A stretch of 64,000 bases of DNA, from the NCBI RefSeq assembly GCF_000974485.1, contig NZ_BBOM01000004.1, forward strand, positions 930,001-994,000, in the 5' to 3' direction. This DNA is from Streptomyces sp. NBRC 109706 (GTDB lineage: Bacteria; Actinomycetota; Actinomycetes; Streptomycetales; Streptomycetaceae). The notes under the pieces are model-generated. The model was given only the letters and a program-made list of their open reading frames with translations. It made no database searches and was not told where the DNA came from. This document shows positions 55,854-63,443 of this stretch, piece by piece. Made by a program: the position numbers and the translations under genes. The first letter of the stretch is position 1, and each line of letters opens with the position of its first letter.

Positions 55854-56420
55854 TCAGGAGTACAGCTCGGCGATCTCAAGAACTTCCTCGTACCAGCCCC
55901 GCTGCTCGTCGAGTTCCGTGTCGTGGAGGTACCAGCCGTCGTCCTGGGCCAGTCCGATCGCTCCCGCCATCTCCCGCAGCACCCTGATGCCCTCCGCCCA
56001 ACTCGCGATGGCGGCCCCGCAGGACGCGGCCGCCGGCACGGACAACTCCTTCTCCAGGAACGCGCGGACCACGTCCACCTGTTCGCGCAGCGCCTCGATC
56101 GACGCCGGCGCCGCCGTGCGCAGCAGCTCCCAGACCCGGGAGGCCAGCGGGGGGTTGCAGCGGGCGAGCAGGTCCAACATCGCGCAGGTGTGCTCGATCT
56201 GGTCCCGCTGTGGCTGAAGCGGGAGGCCGCACGCGAGGAGGTACAGCTCCGTGCCCGCCAGCAGCAGCCCCTCGCGGCCCCGCCAGACCAGCTCCTGCTG
56301 TTCGGCGTCGAGGGCCCCGTCGATGTCGAACTGCCAGGCGACCAGGTCGAACACGATCTCGTTGCTCCGACGTGTCCGGCGCAGCCACGGAACGATCGGG
56401 TCGATTTCCGAGAGCGTCAC
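55854..56420 (-). CDS. Hypothetical helical protein paired with the nucleotidyltransferase
   Basis: A 188-residue, mostly helical acidic protein that I cannot place in a family. Notable segments are IVPWLRRTRRSNEIVFDLVAW at the N-terminus (in part), TCAMLDLLARCNPP in the middle and GWYLHDTELDEQRGWYEEVLE near the end. No signal or membrane segment. Its GTG overlaps the stop of the nucleotidyltransferase gene (GTGA), implying a stable partnership; it resembles the HEPN/KNTase C-terminal style of all-helical partner proteins, but the key motifs of those families are not seen. It may be an accessory subunit. Confidence 0.7.
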   Translation of the reverse strand: MTLSEIDPIVPWLRRTRRSNEIVFDLVAWQFDIDGALDAEQQELVWRGREGLLLAGTELYLLACGLPLQPQRDQIEHTCAMLDLLARCNPPLASRVWELLRTAAPASIEALREQVDVVRAFLEKELSVPAAASCGAAIASWAEGIRVLREMAGAIGLAQDDGWYLHDTELDEQRGWYEEVLEIAELYS

Positions 56421-57433
56421 TTGGGCTCCTCCGTCTCGTCGGTCCGGAGCAGCCCGGAGCTGCGCAATCCGGCGGTGTGGAACCATGCGGCCGTCATCAG
56501 TTCGTGGTGGGGCACCCCGGCCGCCTCGGCCGTTCCCCGGGTCGCCTCGGCCCAGTCGGCGCCCTCGGCGAGACGGGCGCAGACCGCTGCCACCACCCCC
56601 TTGACGATCGCGACGGCCCGGCCCCGGAGGGCCAGGTGTCCGGGCGCCGAGGGACCGGCGGGTGGCAGGAACGCCACGCCGTCGCTCAGGCCGCAGCTCC
56701 GGGCCGTGATCAGCGCGGCCGGTTCGTCGGGGAGCCGGAGGCGCGAGCGCAACCGTTCGAGACGGGAGTCGAGATCCCCCTCGGGGCGCAGGCTGTCGTC
56801 GAGGAGATCGTCGAACTCGGCGGTTCCCCGCCCATGGAGACGTGCGGCCTTCTCCCCGGTCCACTTGATGGCCGGATACCCTTCGCCGCCGGCGGCGAGC
56901 CTGCTGTTCGCGTGCCACAGGACGCCTTCCCGCAGCAGGACGTCGGCCTGGTCCTCGGCGCCGAACGCCAGAGCCGTGCTCGCCCGGGCCAGGTGCTCGT
57001 AGGCGCGCAGCAGGGACCACCGCTCGAAGACCGTGCAGGCCCTGCCGCGGTCGAAGCTCTGCAGGGTCTTCTCCAGGCCGTCCGACAGGACCACCGGGAT
57101 ACCGATCGAAATCCGGTAGTACCGGTTGATGTCGAAGATCGGCTGATCGAGCATCGCGCCCCAGGACAGGTTCTCCACGCGGGAGAGCAGATCGGTGACC
57201 GACGCACGGGTCATATATTCGCAGTCCACATAGCGGGATTTGCGTATGCCAATCGATATGCTTTGCTTTGGCGTGCCCTCGTCATGGATGACATAGAGGT
57301 CGATGTCGGAGCTGGAGTTCCCGAAACCCTCGATGATCGATCCGGTGGCCACGCAGGACACGTCGGCCGGCAGGCGGCTCACGATCGCGTCGATCTCCCT
57401 GCGCATCTCTTGGCTGACCAATTCTTCCCCCAC
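56417..57433 (-). CDS. Nucleotidyltransferase-fold protein
   Basis: A 338-residue protein with a Pol-beta-type nucleotidyltransferase domain: GSIIEGFGNSSSDIDLYVIHD supplies the GSxxxG and hDhD metal motif (Asp residues near 45-47); a third acidic residue may be in YVDCEYM (about 73-76). The rest is helical (LLRAYEHLARASTALAFG) with a C-terminal region ending in Glu/Lys. Related domains adenylylate antibiotics, proteins or RNA. In the cluster it could nucleotidylate a pathway intermediate or serve in resistance. GTG 57433; seven bases separate it from the AMP-ligase stop. The overlapping small gene downstream is its likely partner. Confidence 0.8.
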   Translation of the reverse strand: MGEELVSQEMRREIDAIVSRLPADVSCVATGSIIEGFGNSSSDIDLYVIHDEGTPKQSISIGIRKSRYVDCEYMTRASVTDLLSRVENLSWGAMLDQPIFDINRYYRISIGIPVVLSDGLEKTLQSFDRGRACTVFERWSLLRAYEHLARASTALAFGAEDQADVLLREGVLWHANSRLAAGGEGYPAIKWTGEKAARLHGRGTAEFDDLLDDSLRPEGDLDSRLERLRSRLRLPDEPAALITARSCGLSDGVAFLPPAGPSAPGHLALRGRAVAIVKGVVAAVCARLAEGADWAEATRGTAEAAGVPHHELMTAAWFHTAGLRSSGLLRTDETEEPK

Positions 57434-57440
57434 GCCGTAC

Positions 57441-59165
57441 TCAACTTCCCTTCAGGCGTTCATCGTGTTCGGACGGAGCGGGAAGCGGACCGGAGCCCTG
57501 GTCCTCGAACCAGGTCCGGCAGGCTTCCCGCTGCAGCTTTCCGCTGGTCGTCACCGGGAGGGTGCCTGCGGGCAACAGCAGGATGCGGCCGGGAGACAGG
57601 GAGTGGACCGAGCTCAGCAGGCGGGTGATCTTCCTGGTGAGTTCGGCACGGCCCGCCGCGTCCACGTTCTCGTGGCCCTGCCGGAGTTCTGCTAGCACGA
57701 CGAGCAGCGAGCCGCCGGGCTCGGTCCCGTGCGAGAGGAAGACCGCGGTGCGGCCGAGGCGGAGCCGCTCGTCGGACTGGCTGACGGCGGCCTCGATCTC
57801 GCCGCTGTAGTAGTTCTCGCCCCTGACCTGGAAACGTTCCCGACTGCGTCCCAGCAGGGCGAGTTGGCCGCCGGAGAGGAACCCGATGTCGCCGGTGCCC
57901 CGGCCCCGGGCCCCGGAGAGGTGGTCCCCACCGGCGCCCGCGTCATCCGCCTCGGCGACCTGGGGGCCGGAGATCCAGACCTCGCCGATCCGGCCCTCGC
58001 CTTCCAGCGGCGTCCCGTCCGGGGCCGCGATCCACACCGAGGTGTCCCGCACCGGCGGTCCGCAGGCGACCAACTCCATGGTGTCCCCTGCGTCGTTCGG
58101 CCTGTCGACCGACCCCGCGCGAAGGCCGGAACGGGAGACGGTGAGGACGGTGGGCGCCTCGTCCAGCGGGCAGGTGGTGACCGTGAGGGTGGCCTCGGCG
58201 AGTCCGTAGGACGGCTTGAAGGCGGAACGCCGGAAACCCGCGGGCCCGAAGGCGTCGGAGAAGAGCGAGAGGGTTTCCGGACGGACGACCTCGCCGGCGG
58301 TCCTGGCGACCCGCAGCGACCCGAGGTCGTAGCGTCCGGGATCCGCGGTCCGTTGGGCGCACAGGGCGTAGCCGAAGTCGGGTGCCGAGGTGTGCGTCGC
58401 GTGCCAGGCCGACATGGCCTCGGGCCACAGCGACGGGTTCCGGACGAAGTCGAAGGGATCGAGGATGACCGAGCTGTAGCCCGACCACAGCGGTCGGAGC
58501 ACGCTCGTGACCAGGCCCATGTCGTGGTAGAGCGGCACCCAGTTCACCGACACGCTGTCCGCGGTCTCGCCGAAAGCGTGCGCGGCCTGCCGTAGTTGGG
58601 CAAGGACATGGTCGTGGCGGAGGGCGATGGGCTTGGGGTCCGCCATGGAACCGGAGGTGTACTGGACATAGGCGGTGGGGGAGGTGCGCGCGAGTTCTCC
58701 CGGTGCACCCGAACCGTGACGCGGCAGCTCGTCCAGGGATATGACGGGTATGTCGCTGCCGTCGAGCGCGTCGGTGAGGCCCTTCACCTGGGGCTCGTCC
58801 GTGACCACCAGGCTCGGCCGCGATGCCTTGACGATGTTGAGAATTCGACTGCGGTGGCCGGGATGGACGAGGGCTCGCACCGGCGCCGGAACCGCGACAC
58901 CACCCGCTGCGGCGATGGCGAAGAAGGTGGTGATGAAGGCGAACGGGTCGGCCAGGGCGATGACGACGTTCCCGATGTCGTCGGGGGAGCCGGGTGGCGG
59001 CGCAACCGCCCGCAGACCCGAGGCGAGTGCGGCCGATTCCTCGGCCACCTCGGCGAAGGAGAGCGACCGGGCCCCCGACGGGGAGTACGCCACGTAACGG
59101 CCGGGGGCGCCACGACGTGCCTCCAGCAGTTCGGTCAGGGTGGCGGGGCGGGGCCGTGGCGTCAT
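57441..59165 (-). CDS. Fatty acyl-AMP ligase-like (adenylate-forming) enzyme
   Basis: A 574-residue adenylation enzyme. The core motifs are A3-like YVQYTSGSMADPKP, A4-like NWVPLYHDMGLV, A5-like KPSYGLAEATLTV, A7/A8-like TGDIGFLSGGQLALLGR and A10-like LPVTTSGKLQREACR with the catalytic Lys. The pattern (WVPLYHDMGL, LPxTSSGKxQR) is that of FAAL-type ligases that load acyl chains directly onto carrier proteins without CoA. ATG 59165 is chosen; a longer frame upstream is Arg-rich. The carrier protein gene (59256-59483) is directly upstream, so this enzyme most likely acylates it. The A3 substitution (SGSTG to SGSMA) is unusual. Substrate unknown. Confidence 0.87.
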   Translation of the reverse strand: MTPRPRPATLTELLEARRGAPGRYVAYSPSGARSLSFAEVAEESAALASGLRAVAPPPGSPDDIGNVVIALADPFAFITTFFAIAAAGGVAVPAPVRALVHPGHRSRILNIVKASRPSLVVTDEPQVKGLTDALDGSDIPVISLDELPRHGSGAPGELARTSPTAYVQYTSGSMADPKPIALRHDHVLAQLRQAAHAFGETADSVSVNWVPLYHDMGLVTSVLRPLWSGYSSVILDPFDFVRNPSLWPEAMSAWHATHTSAPDFGYALCAQRTADPGRYDLGSLRVARTAGEVVRPETLSLFSDAFGPAGFRRSAFKPSYGLAEATLTVTTCPLDEAPTVLTVSRSGLRAGSVDRPNDAGDTMELVACGPPVRDTSVWIAAPDGTPLEGEGRIGEVWISGPQVAEADDAGAGGDHLSGARGRGTGDIGFLSGGQLALLGRSRERFQVRGENYYSGEIEAAVSQSDERLRLGRTAVFLSHGTEPGGSLLVVLAELRQGHENVDAAGRAELTRKITRLLSSVHSLSPGRILLLPAGTLPVTTSGKLQREACRTWFEDQGSGPLPAPSEHDERLKGS

Positions 59166-59255
59166 CTCGAACTCATTCCTGTCCTGGTTCGGCACGCGGG
59201 CCTGGTCCGGCCCCCGGCCGTCGGGCCGCGGCGACACGCTCCGGGCCGGTCCATC

Positions 59256-59483
59256 TCAGGGGGCCTTCGGTGTCAACCTGCCGGCGAACTCGGCCAGGCT
59301 GTCGGCGCCGACGAGATCGGACACATCGACCTCCGAGCCGTGCCACGCCTCGATCGCCAGGGCGAGTTCGATGGCGGTCAGCGAGTCACCACCCAGATCG
59401 AAGAAGCTGTCGGCGGGGCTCACCGGCCGCTGGAAGAGTTCCGCCGCTGAGGCCACGACTCGTGCGACTACGTCCTGGGGCAT
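59256..59483 (-). CDS. Acyl/peptidyl carrier protein
   Basis: A 75-residue carrier protein with the phosphopantetheine motif FFDLGGDSLTAIEL (attachment Ser34). LGGDS is peptidyl-carrier-like. ATG 59483 is used; the upstream frame is not supported. It is the first gene of the block carrier protein - AMP ligase - nucleotidyltransferase - unknown protein, and presumably carries the starter acyl or aminoacyl unit for the stand-alone condensation protein. A perfect 14-base palindrome lies 62 bases upstream in the promoter region. Confidence 0.9.
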   Translation of the reverse strand: MPQDVVARVVASAAELFQRPVSPADSFFDLGGDSLTAIELALAIEAWHGSEVDVSDLVGADSLAEFAGRLTPKAP

Positions 59484-59544
59484 TTTGGTTTCTCTTTCGG
59501 GCAGGCGATAAGCCGATTCGCAGAGGCACACGGTCGGTTGGACG

Positions 59545-59558
59545 AGAGAGCGCTCTCT
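59545..59558. promoter_or_regulatory. Perfect 14-base palindrome upstream of the carrier-protein gene
   Basis: AGAGAGCGCTCTCT, centred on CGCG-type symmetry like operators of LacI-type repressors. Ten bases of it (AGCGCTCTCT) recur 36 bases upstream of the ABC exporter start (44786-44795). A shared regulator is possible. Confidence 0.45.
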
Positions 59559-59682
59559 TGGTGGGGAGAAGCTAGGCCGTGTGTCAGACCGTGTCAACAC
59601 CGGTGCGAAGCAGCAAAGAACCTTTTCTTAAACCGTGGAAGTAGCGGACCGCAAGGGCAGTTGAGGGTGATGACCGAAACGC

Positions 59683-59723
59683 CCCGGCCCGCCCGCCTCC
59701 GCGACCCGAGCGGGCGGGCCGGG
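59683..59723 (-). terminator. Hairpin downstream of the isochorismatase-family gene
   Basis: A perfect 14-base stem (CCCGGCCCGCCCGC with 59710-59723) and 13-base loop, about 130 bases after the stop at 59853 on the minus strand. Confidence 0.6.
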
Positions 59724-59852
59724 AGGAGGGACGGACTCCTCCGGTCACCGACTTCCGCTTGTCCGGGGGACGTCGCCCCGTGCCCGGACACCCCGCGAGT
59801 CGGGCGGCGGGGCGGTACCGGGAACGGGCGGCGTCTCCTCGCCGGCAGGCTC

Positions 59853-60680
59853 CTACTCGGAGCCGGAGCCGGAGCCGGAGCGGGCCCGGGCCGCAGCCGG
59901 CGGGTAGACCTCGTCGAACAACCCCTCCCTGAGCCCTTCGAGATGGCTGAGGACCTCGTCGAGCCCGGTGACATCGGCGTACTTCATATGGATGTCCATC
60001 AGGCTCACCTTGTGGGAGAGCACCGCCCGGTCGAAGACCGCCTCGTGCGGGACGGTGACACGGAGGTCGTAGGAGATGGCGTCCACCACCGAGGCCCGCA
60101 CACAACCGCTCGTGGTCGTGCCCGTGATGATCAGCGAGTCGGCGCCGAGCATCGTCAGGTGACTCATCAGCGGCGTACCGAAGAAGGCCGAGGGCTTCCG
60201 CTTCTCGATGAGGATGTCATCGGCCTCAGGCGCGACCTCGGCGACGATCTGGTTGCCCAGGTGTCCGTTCACGTCCACCGTCTCGTCGCTGCGGGTGCTC
60301 TTCGCCGTCCAGACGCCGAGGTCGAATCCGTCCGGGCGCCGCGGGTTGGTCGTGTAGATCACCGGAAGCCGTTTGCGCCGGGCGACTTCCAGCAGCCGCA
60401 CGATCGACGGTATCGCCGTGGTCCACGCGACCTCGCCGCAGGAGTACCGCCAGCGTTCGATCGACTCCAGGACCGGTTCGGGCCGGTCTCCGCAGAAGTT
60501 GTAGTTCACGTCGACGACCATCAGTGCCGGACGTCGGCCGAAGCCGGCCCTGCGTCCCCAGCCGGCGGCCTCGAAGACCGTCCGGTCGGTCTCGCCGAGG
60601 ACGTCCGCCCAGACCCTGTCAATCTCTCCCCAGGCGGCGGTCTCCGCGCCGGTGTGCCCGTCCCGGGTGCGGTCCGTCAT
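59853..60680 (-). CDS. Isochorismatase-family amidase (N-carbamoylsarcosine amidase-like)
   Basis: A 275-residue cysteine hydrolase. The Asp-Lys-Cys triad of the family is visible: LMVVDVNYNFCGD, the Lys in LIEKRKPSAFFGTPL, and Cys in ITGTTTSGCVRASVVDA preceded by the cis-peptide region. The closest functional type by pattern is N-carbamoylsarcosine or related carbamoyl-amide hydrolases. It is translationally coupled (ATGA) to the hydantoinase-like gene, the classical pairing for sequential opening of a cyclic imide and removal of a carbamoyl group. The C-terminal tail (RSGSGSGSE) comes from a GGAGCC tandem. Its place in the cluster may be precursor salvage or product tailoring. Confidence 0.88.
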   Translation of the reverse strand: MTDRTRDGHTGAETAAWGEIDRVWADVLGETDRTVFEAAGWGRRAGFGRRPALMVVDVNYNFCGDRPEPVLESIERWRYSCGEVAWTTAIPSIVRLLEVARRKRLPVIYTTNPRRPDGFDLGVWTAKSTRSDETVDVNGHLGNQIVAEVAPEADDILIEKRKPSAFFGTPLMSHLTMLGADSLIITGTTTSGCVRASVVDAISYDLRVTVPHEAVFDRAVLSHKVSLMDIHMKYADVTGLDEVLSHLEGLREGLFDEVYPPAAARARSGSGSGSE

Positions 60681-62311
60681 CGCCCGGCCCCCCCGGGACC
60701 GTCCGTGCGCACGGAGGTGTAGAGCTGTGTCTCCGCGCTGAAGCCGGGCCGGCTGAAGTCCGAACCGCCCCACCGGCGGTGCGACAGGTCGACGGCGGTC
60801 GGCTCGGCGATCGGGTAGGAGCGCGGTGCGCTCTGCGGGTACCGGGCCAGATACTCGCCCCTGGCCTCGGCCACCGGACGCATCCCCGGGGAGTCGTCGG
60901 CCCATTCGGCGGTCACCTTGCCGCGCATGACGGTCTTGACCGGCCAGCCGTGGAAGGTGTGTCCTTCCATGATCGACCATCCGGCCCGGGTGTTGATGTG
61001 TTCCTTGCCGACGGTGACCTCGCGTCCGGCGTCGACGATGACCATGTCCGCGTCGAAGCCGGGCAGCAGAGAGCCCTTGCGGCCCCACAGACCGCTGGTC
61101 TTGGCCGGGTTCTCGCAGCTCACCTGCACCAGGCGCTCCATGCTGATCCGGCCTTTGCGCACGCCCTCGGACAACAGGACGGGCAGGAAGAGTTCGACCC
61201 GGCTGAAGCCGGTGCGGCAGTCCCAGATGTTCGGGTTGTACATGTCGTCGAAGCTCGCCGGTTCCCAGCCGACCACATGATCGGACCCGACGACATCCAC
61301 GGTGCCGTCGGCCAGCGCCTCCCACAGGGCGTCGATGTTCTCCCGGCGCCGCAGCGGGACGTTGATCCGCCAGCCGTTCTCCGGCTGCGCCCACAGCCAC
61401 GCCGGGCCGGTCTGCGCGAACACCCGCGCGCCCTCGGCACGGGCCTTGGCGACCTCCTCGAAGCTGAGGCGCGTGGTGCAGTGTTGAAGGTACAGCGGAG
61501 GGTTACCGGGCGTCTGCTGCGCCAGATACGCGTAGGCCCGAATGTGCTGGGCCTCCAGGAAGTCGGGGGAACGGTCCGTCCAGGCGCCGAAGTCGGTGCG
61601 CTCGGCCGCGCGCAGCCGGTCCTCGAAGATCCGGCCGATCTCCCAGTTCTCCGGGTGGATGTGCACCATCCCCGGGTAGCCGAGATGGGCCACCTGCTCC
61701 ATCACCTGGTAGACGGTTCCGTCGTCGATCCCCGTACCGAGACCCGCGCGCCGGGACGGCCAGTTGCTGTCGTCGCCGTCCCGCATGGCCTTGAGACCGC
61801 GCGTCTGCAGGTAGAGCTTGAACGACGTGACGCCGTGCGCCTCGGCATACTCTTGGATCTCGTGGGCCTGCTCGTCGGTCTCCAGCATGTAGGTGAGATA
61901 GGCGTCGACGTGCGAGACGGACTCGATCACCTTCCGGGCCGAGGGGAACGCCTGATGGAACGAGACCACGTCGGCCCGGTTGACGACCTCCTGGAACGGC
62001 TCGGTGCCCATGCGCGTCACGGGTGCCTGGATGCCCCAGGTCGTCACCCCGGCACACGCGGCGGTCCGCGACTCGGTACGCATGTCGTATTCGAAGGGCA
62101 CATAGCAGCCGGGATGGGCCTCCGAGTCGACGATGCCCGGCAGGATGTAGTTTCCGCGCGCGTCGATGCGTTCCTTCGCGGGGGGCAGCAAAGCCTCGGG
62201 CGCGAGGGCGACCACTTTTCCGTCTTTGACGCCTACCGCCACGTCGTGGCGTCCGCCGCCGAGTACGACAGTCCCGTTTCCTACGACGAGATCAAGGATC
62301 TCACCAGCCAC
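60677..62311 (-). CDS. Dihydropyrimidinase/hydantoinase-like amidohydrolase with altered HxH motif
   Basis: A 544-residue cyclic-amidohydrolase-family protein. Recognisable: LDLVVGNGTVVLGGG at the start, ILPGIVDSEAHPG (the usual DxHxH metal motif becomes DSEAH, so Glu replaces the first His), the carbamylated-Lys region TSFKLYLQTRG, MVHIHPENWE, LQHCTTRLS, and VVGSDHVVG with the catalytic Asp. ENPAKTSGLWGRKGSLLPGFDADMVIVD (in part) is the typical C-terminal segment. GTG 62311 with GGAGGACATATC spacing is used. It should open a cyclic ureide/imide ring if active. Coupled to the amidase gene, and divergent from queD across a StrR-type operator. Confidence 0.87.
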   Translation of the reverse strand: MAGEILDLVVGNGTVVLGGGRHDVAVGVKDGKVVALAPEALLPPAKERIDARGNYILPGIVDSEAHPGCYVPFEYDMRTESRTAACAGVTTWGIQAPVTRMGTEPFQEVVNRADVVSFHQAFPSARKVIESVSHVDAYLTYMLETDEQAHEIQEYAEAHGVTSFKLYLQTRGLKAMRDGDDSNWPSRRAGLGTGIDDGTVYQVMEQVAHLGYPGMVHIHPENWEIGRIFEDRLRAAERTDFGAWTDRSPDFLEAQHIRAYAYLAQQTPGNPPLYLQHCTTRLSFEEVAKARAEGARVFAQTGPAWLWAQPENGWRINVPLRRRENIDALWEALADGTVDVVGSDHVVGWEPASFDDMYNPNIWDCRTGFSRVELFLPVLLSEGVRKGRISMERLVQVSCENPAKTSGLWGRKGSLLPGFDADMVIVDAGREVTVGKEHINTRAGWSIMEGHTFHGWPVKTVMRGKVTAEWADDSPGMRPVAEARGEYLARYPQSAPRSYPIAEPTAVDLSHRRWGGSDFSRPGFSAETQLYTSVRTDGPGGAGR

Positions 62312-62577
62312 GATATGTCCTCCGGTGGGTGGGTGATACACAGCGAGCGCATGGAATGTGATGAAACCCGCGCATCGACAGGACGATGCGCCGATGGCAG
62401 GCAAAGCGCAATAGGGCAGGCAAGTGGCCTGAGGTAACGAAGGGTTGTTGCCCGGCCGGGCCCGCACGGCGAGGTTTTCCCACCCGGCCCGACGGGTTCT
62501 CCCGGTGAGAGTACGGCGGTTTCCCGTCACGCACCGCGTGTGTGCCGCGCGAGCCAACCCGCCCCCGGAAGGCGGGT

Positions 62578-62606
62578 GTTCGACTGCGGATTATCGGCAG
62601 TTGCAC
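62578..62606. promoter_or_regulatory. StrR-type operator upstream of queD
   Basis: GTTCGACTG-N11-CAGTTGCAC. The StrR consensus is GTTCGActG-N11-CagTcGAAC, so the left half matches at 9 of 9 and the right half at 7 of 9, with the exact 11-base spacing. The ParB/StrR-like regulator at 54676-55728 is the obvious ligand. It lies about 270 bases from each divergent start. Confidence 0.7.
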
Positions 62607-62719
62607 AGGGGCGCCGCCCTGGTCGCGGGCCGCCCGCGCGATCGGGGAAGGACCGAGGCCGACAATTGACGTGCCATCGCAATGACTTGTCCGATTCGGG
62701 CCCGGACGGTTTACCGTGC

Positions 62720-62748
62720 GATCGAACACCCCGTGCACAGCGTCGAAT
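62720..62748. promoter_or_regulatory. Degenerate second StrR-like site
   Basis: GATCGAACA-N11-GCGTCGAAT keeps 11 of 18 consensus positions at the same spacing. It may be a weaker auxiliary site or chance. Confidence 0.25.
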
Positions 62749-62909
62749 TGCCATGCCGGGTCGGCGATATCGATGACCAGTCACTTGTGACATCGCATGA
62801 GGCCGCGCCACGATGACGGAACGAGCGAGCATGCCAGCGTCATGTGACTGCCGACGGATCCTTCGCGGCGTCGTTGACGGCAGCCTACTGCGTACTGGAG
62901 GAAAGCTTG

Positions 62910-63443
62910 ATGGCTGGAAAAACCGGTGAACTCGCAGGCGACGCGACACGGCGCGAGGAAGAAGAGGCCGGCCGCGGTGAGGAGCGGCAGCCGGCGGCGA
63001 CCACCGCTATCACCGTTCGGCACAATTTCGAATCCGCGCACCGACTGCCGCAGCTGGGCGGAAAATGCCAGAATCTCCACGGTCACTCCTGGTGGGTGGA
63101 GGCAACCGTCGCGGGCGAGGCCGGAGCCGACGGGATAGTCGTGGAGTTCCACGACCTGAAGAGTTATCTACGGGAGTGGATCGACCGCAATCTCGACCAC
63201 GGGGCCCTGCTGGGCAGCGAGGACGAGCTCGTGCTGGCGCTGAAGGCGGTGGACTCCAAGGTGTTCGTGTTCGGCGAAGCCGATCCCTCGGCGGGTCTCA
63301 GCTGGCCGACGGTGGAGAACGTCGCCCAGCTTCTGACCCGGGTCACGGCCGGCTACATCCGATCGCGGGGGCTGCGCGGCGTGCGGGTGTCCCGGGTCGT
63401 GGTGCGGGAGACCCATGTCAACGCCGCAGAGGTCTCCGGGTGA
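62910..63443 (+). CDS. queD: 6-carboxy-tetrahydropterin synthase (QueD-like)
   Basis: A 177-residue 6-pyruvoyl-tetrahydropterin-synthase-fold enzyme. The zinc ligands and catalytic residues are in place: FESAHRLPQLGG (first His), CQNLHGHSWWVE (catalytic Cys and the HGH pair), and DHGALL with the catalytic His. C-terminal RETHVNAAEV supplies the substrate-binding Glu. The first 45 residues are a charged, disordered extension (RREEEEAGRGEE) not usual for QueD. ATG 62910 with GGAGG seven bases upstream is chosen over an upstream in-frame ATG. It makes 6-carboxy-5,6,7,8-tetrahydropterin from dihydroneopterin triphosphate, the first committed step to 7-deazaguanines. Its stop overlaps the queE-like start. 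Confidence 0.92.
   Translation: MAGKTGELAGDATRREEEEAGRGEERQPAATTAITVRHNFESAHRLPQLGGKCQNLHGHSWWVEATVAGEAGADGIVVEFHDLKSYLREWIDRNLDHGALLGSEDELVLALKAVDSKVFVFGEADPSAGLSWPTVENVAQLLTRVTAGYIRSRGLRGVRVSRVVVRETHVNAAEVSG

Larger units (their letters stand above)
59484..59852. other. 369-base intergenic region upstream of the carrier-protein gene
   Basis: No gene is supported. It contains the promoter-proximal palindrome at 59545-59558 and the terminator hairpin of the upstream amidase gene at 59683-59723. A direct repeat TGTCAGACCGTGTCA lies at 59582-59596. Confidence 0.55.
62312..62909. other. 598-base divergent control region between hydantoinase-like and queD-like genes
   Basis: No gene is supported. 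It contains a near-consensus StrR operator (62578-62606), a weaker candidate (62720-62748), and AT-richer DNA from 62660 to 62780 that probably holds the queD promoter. Short open frames in both directions lack ribosome sites and family resemblance. Confidence 0.6.
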
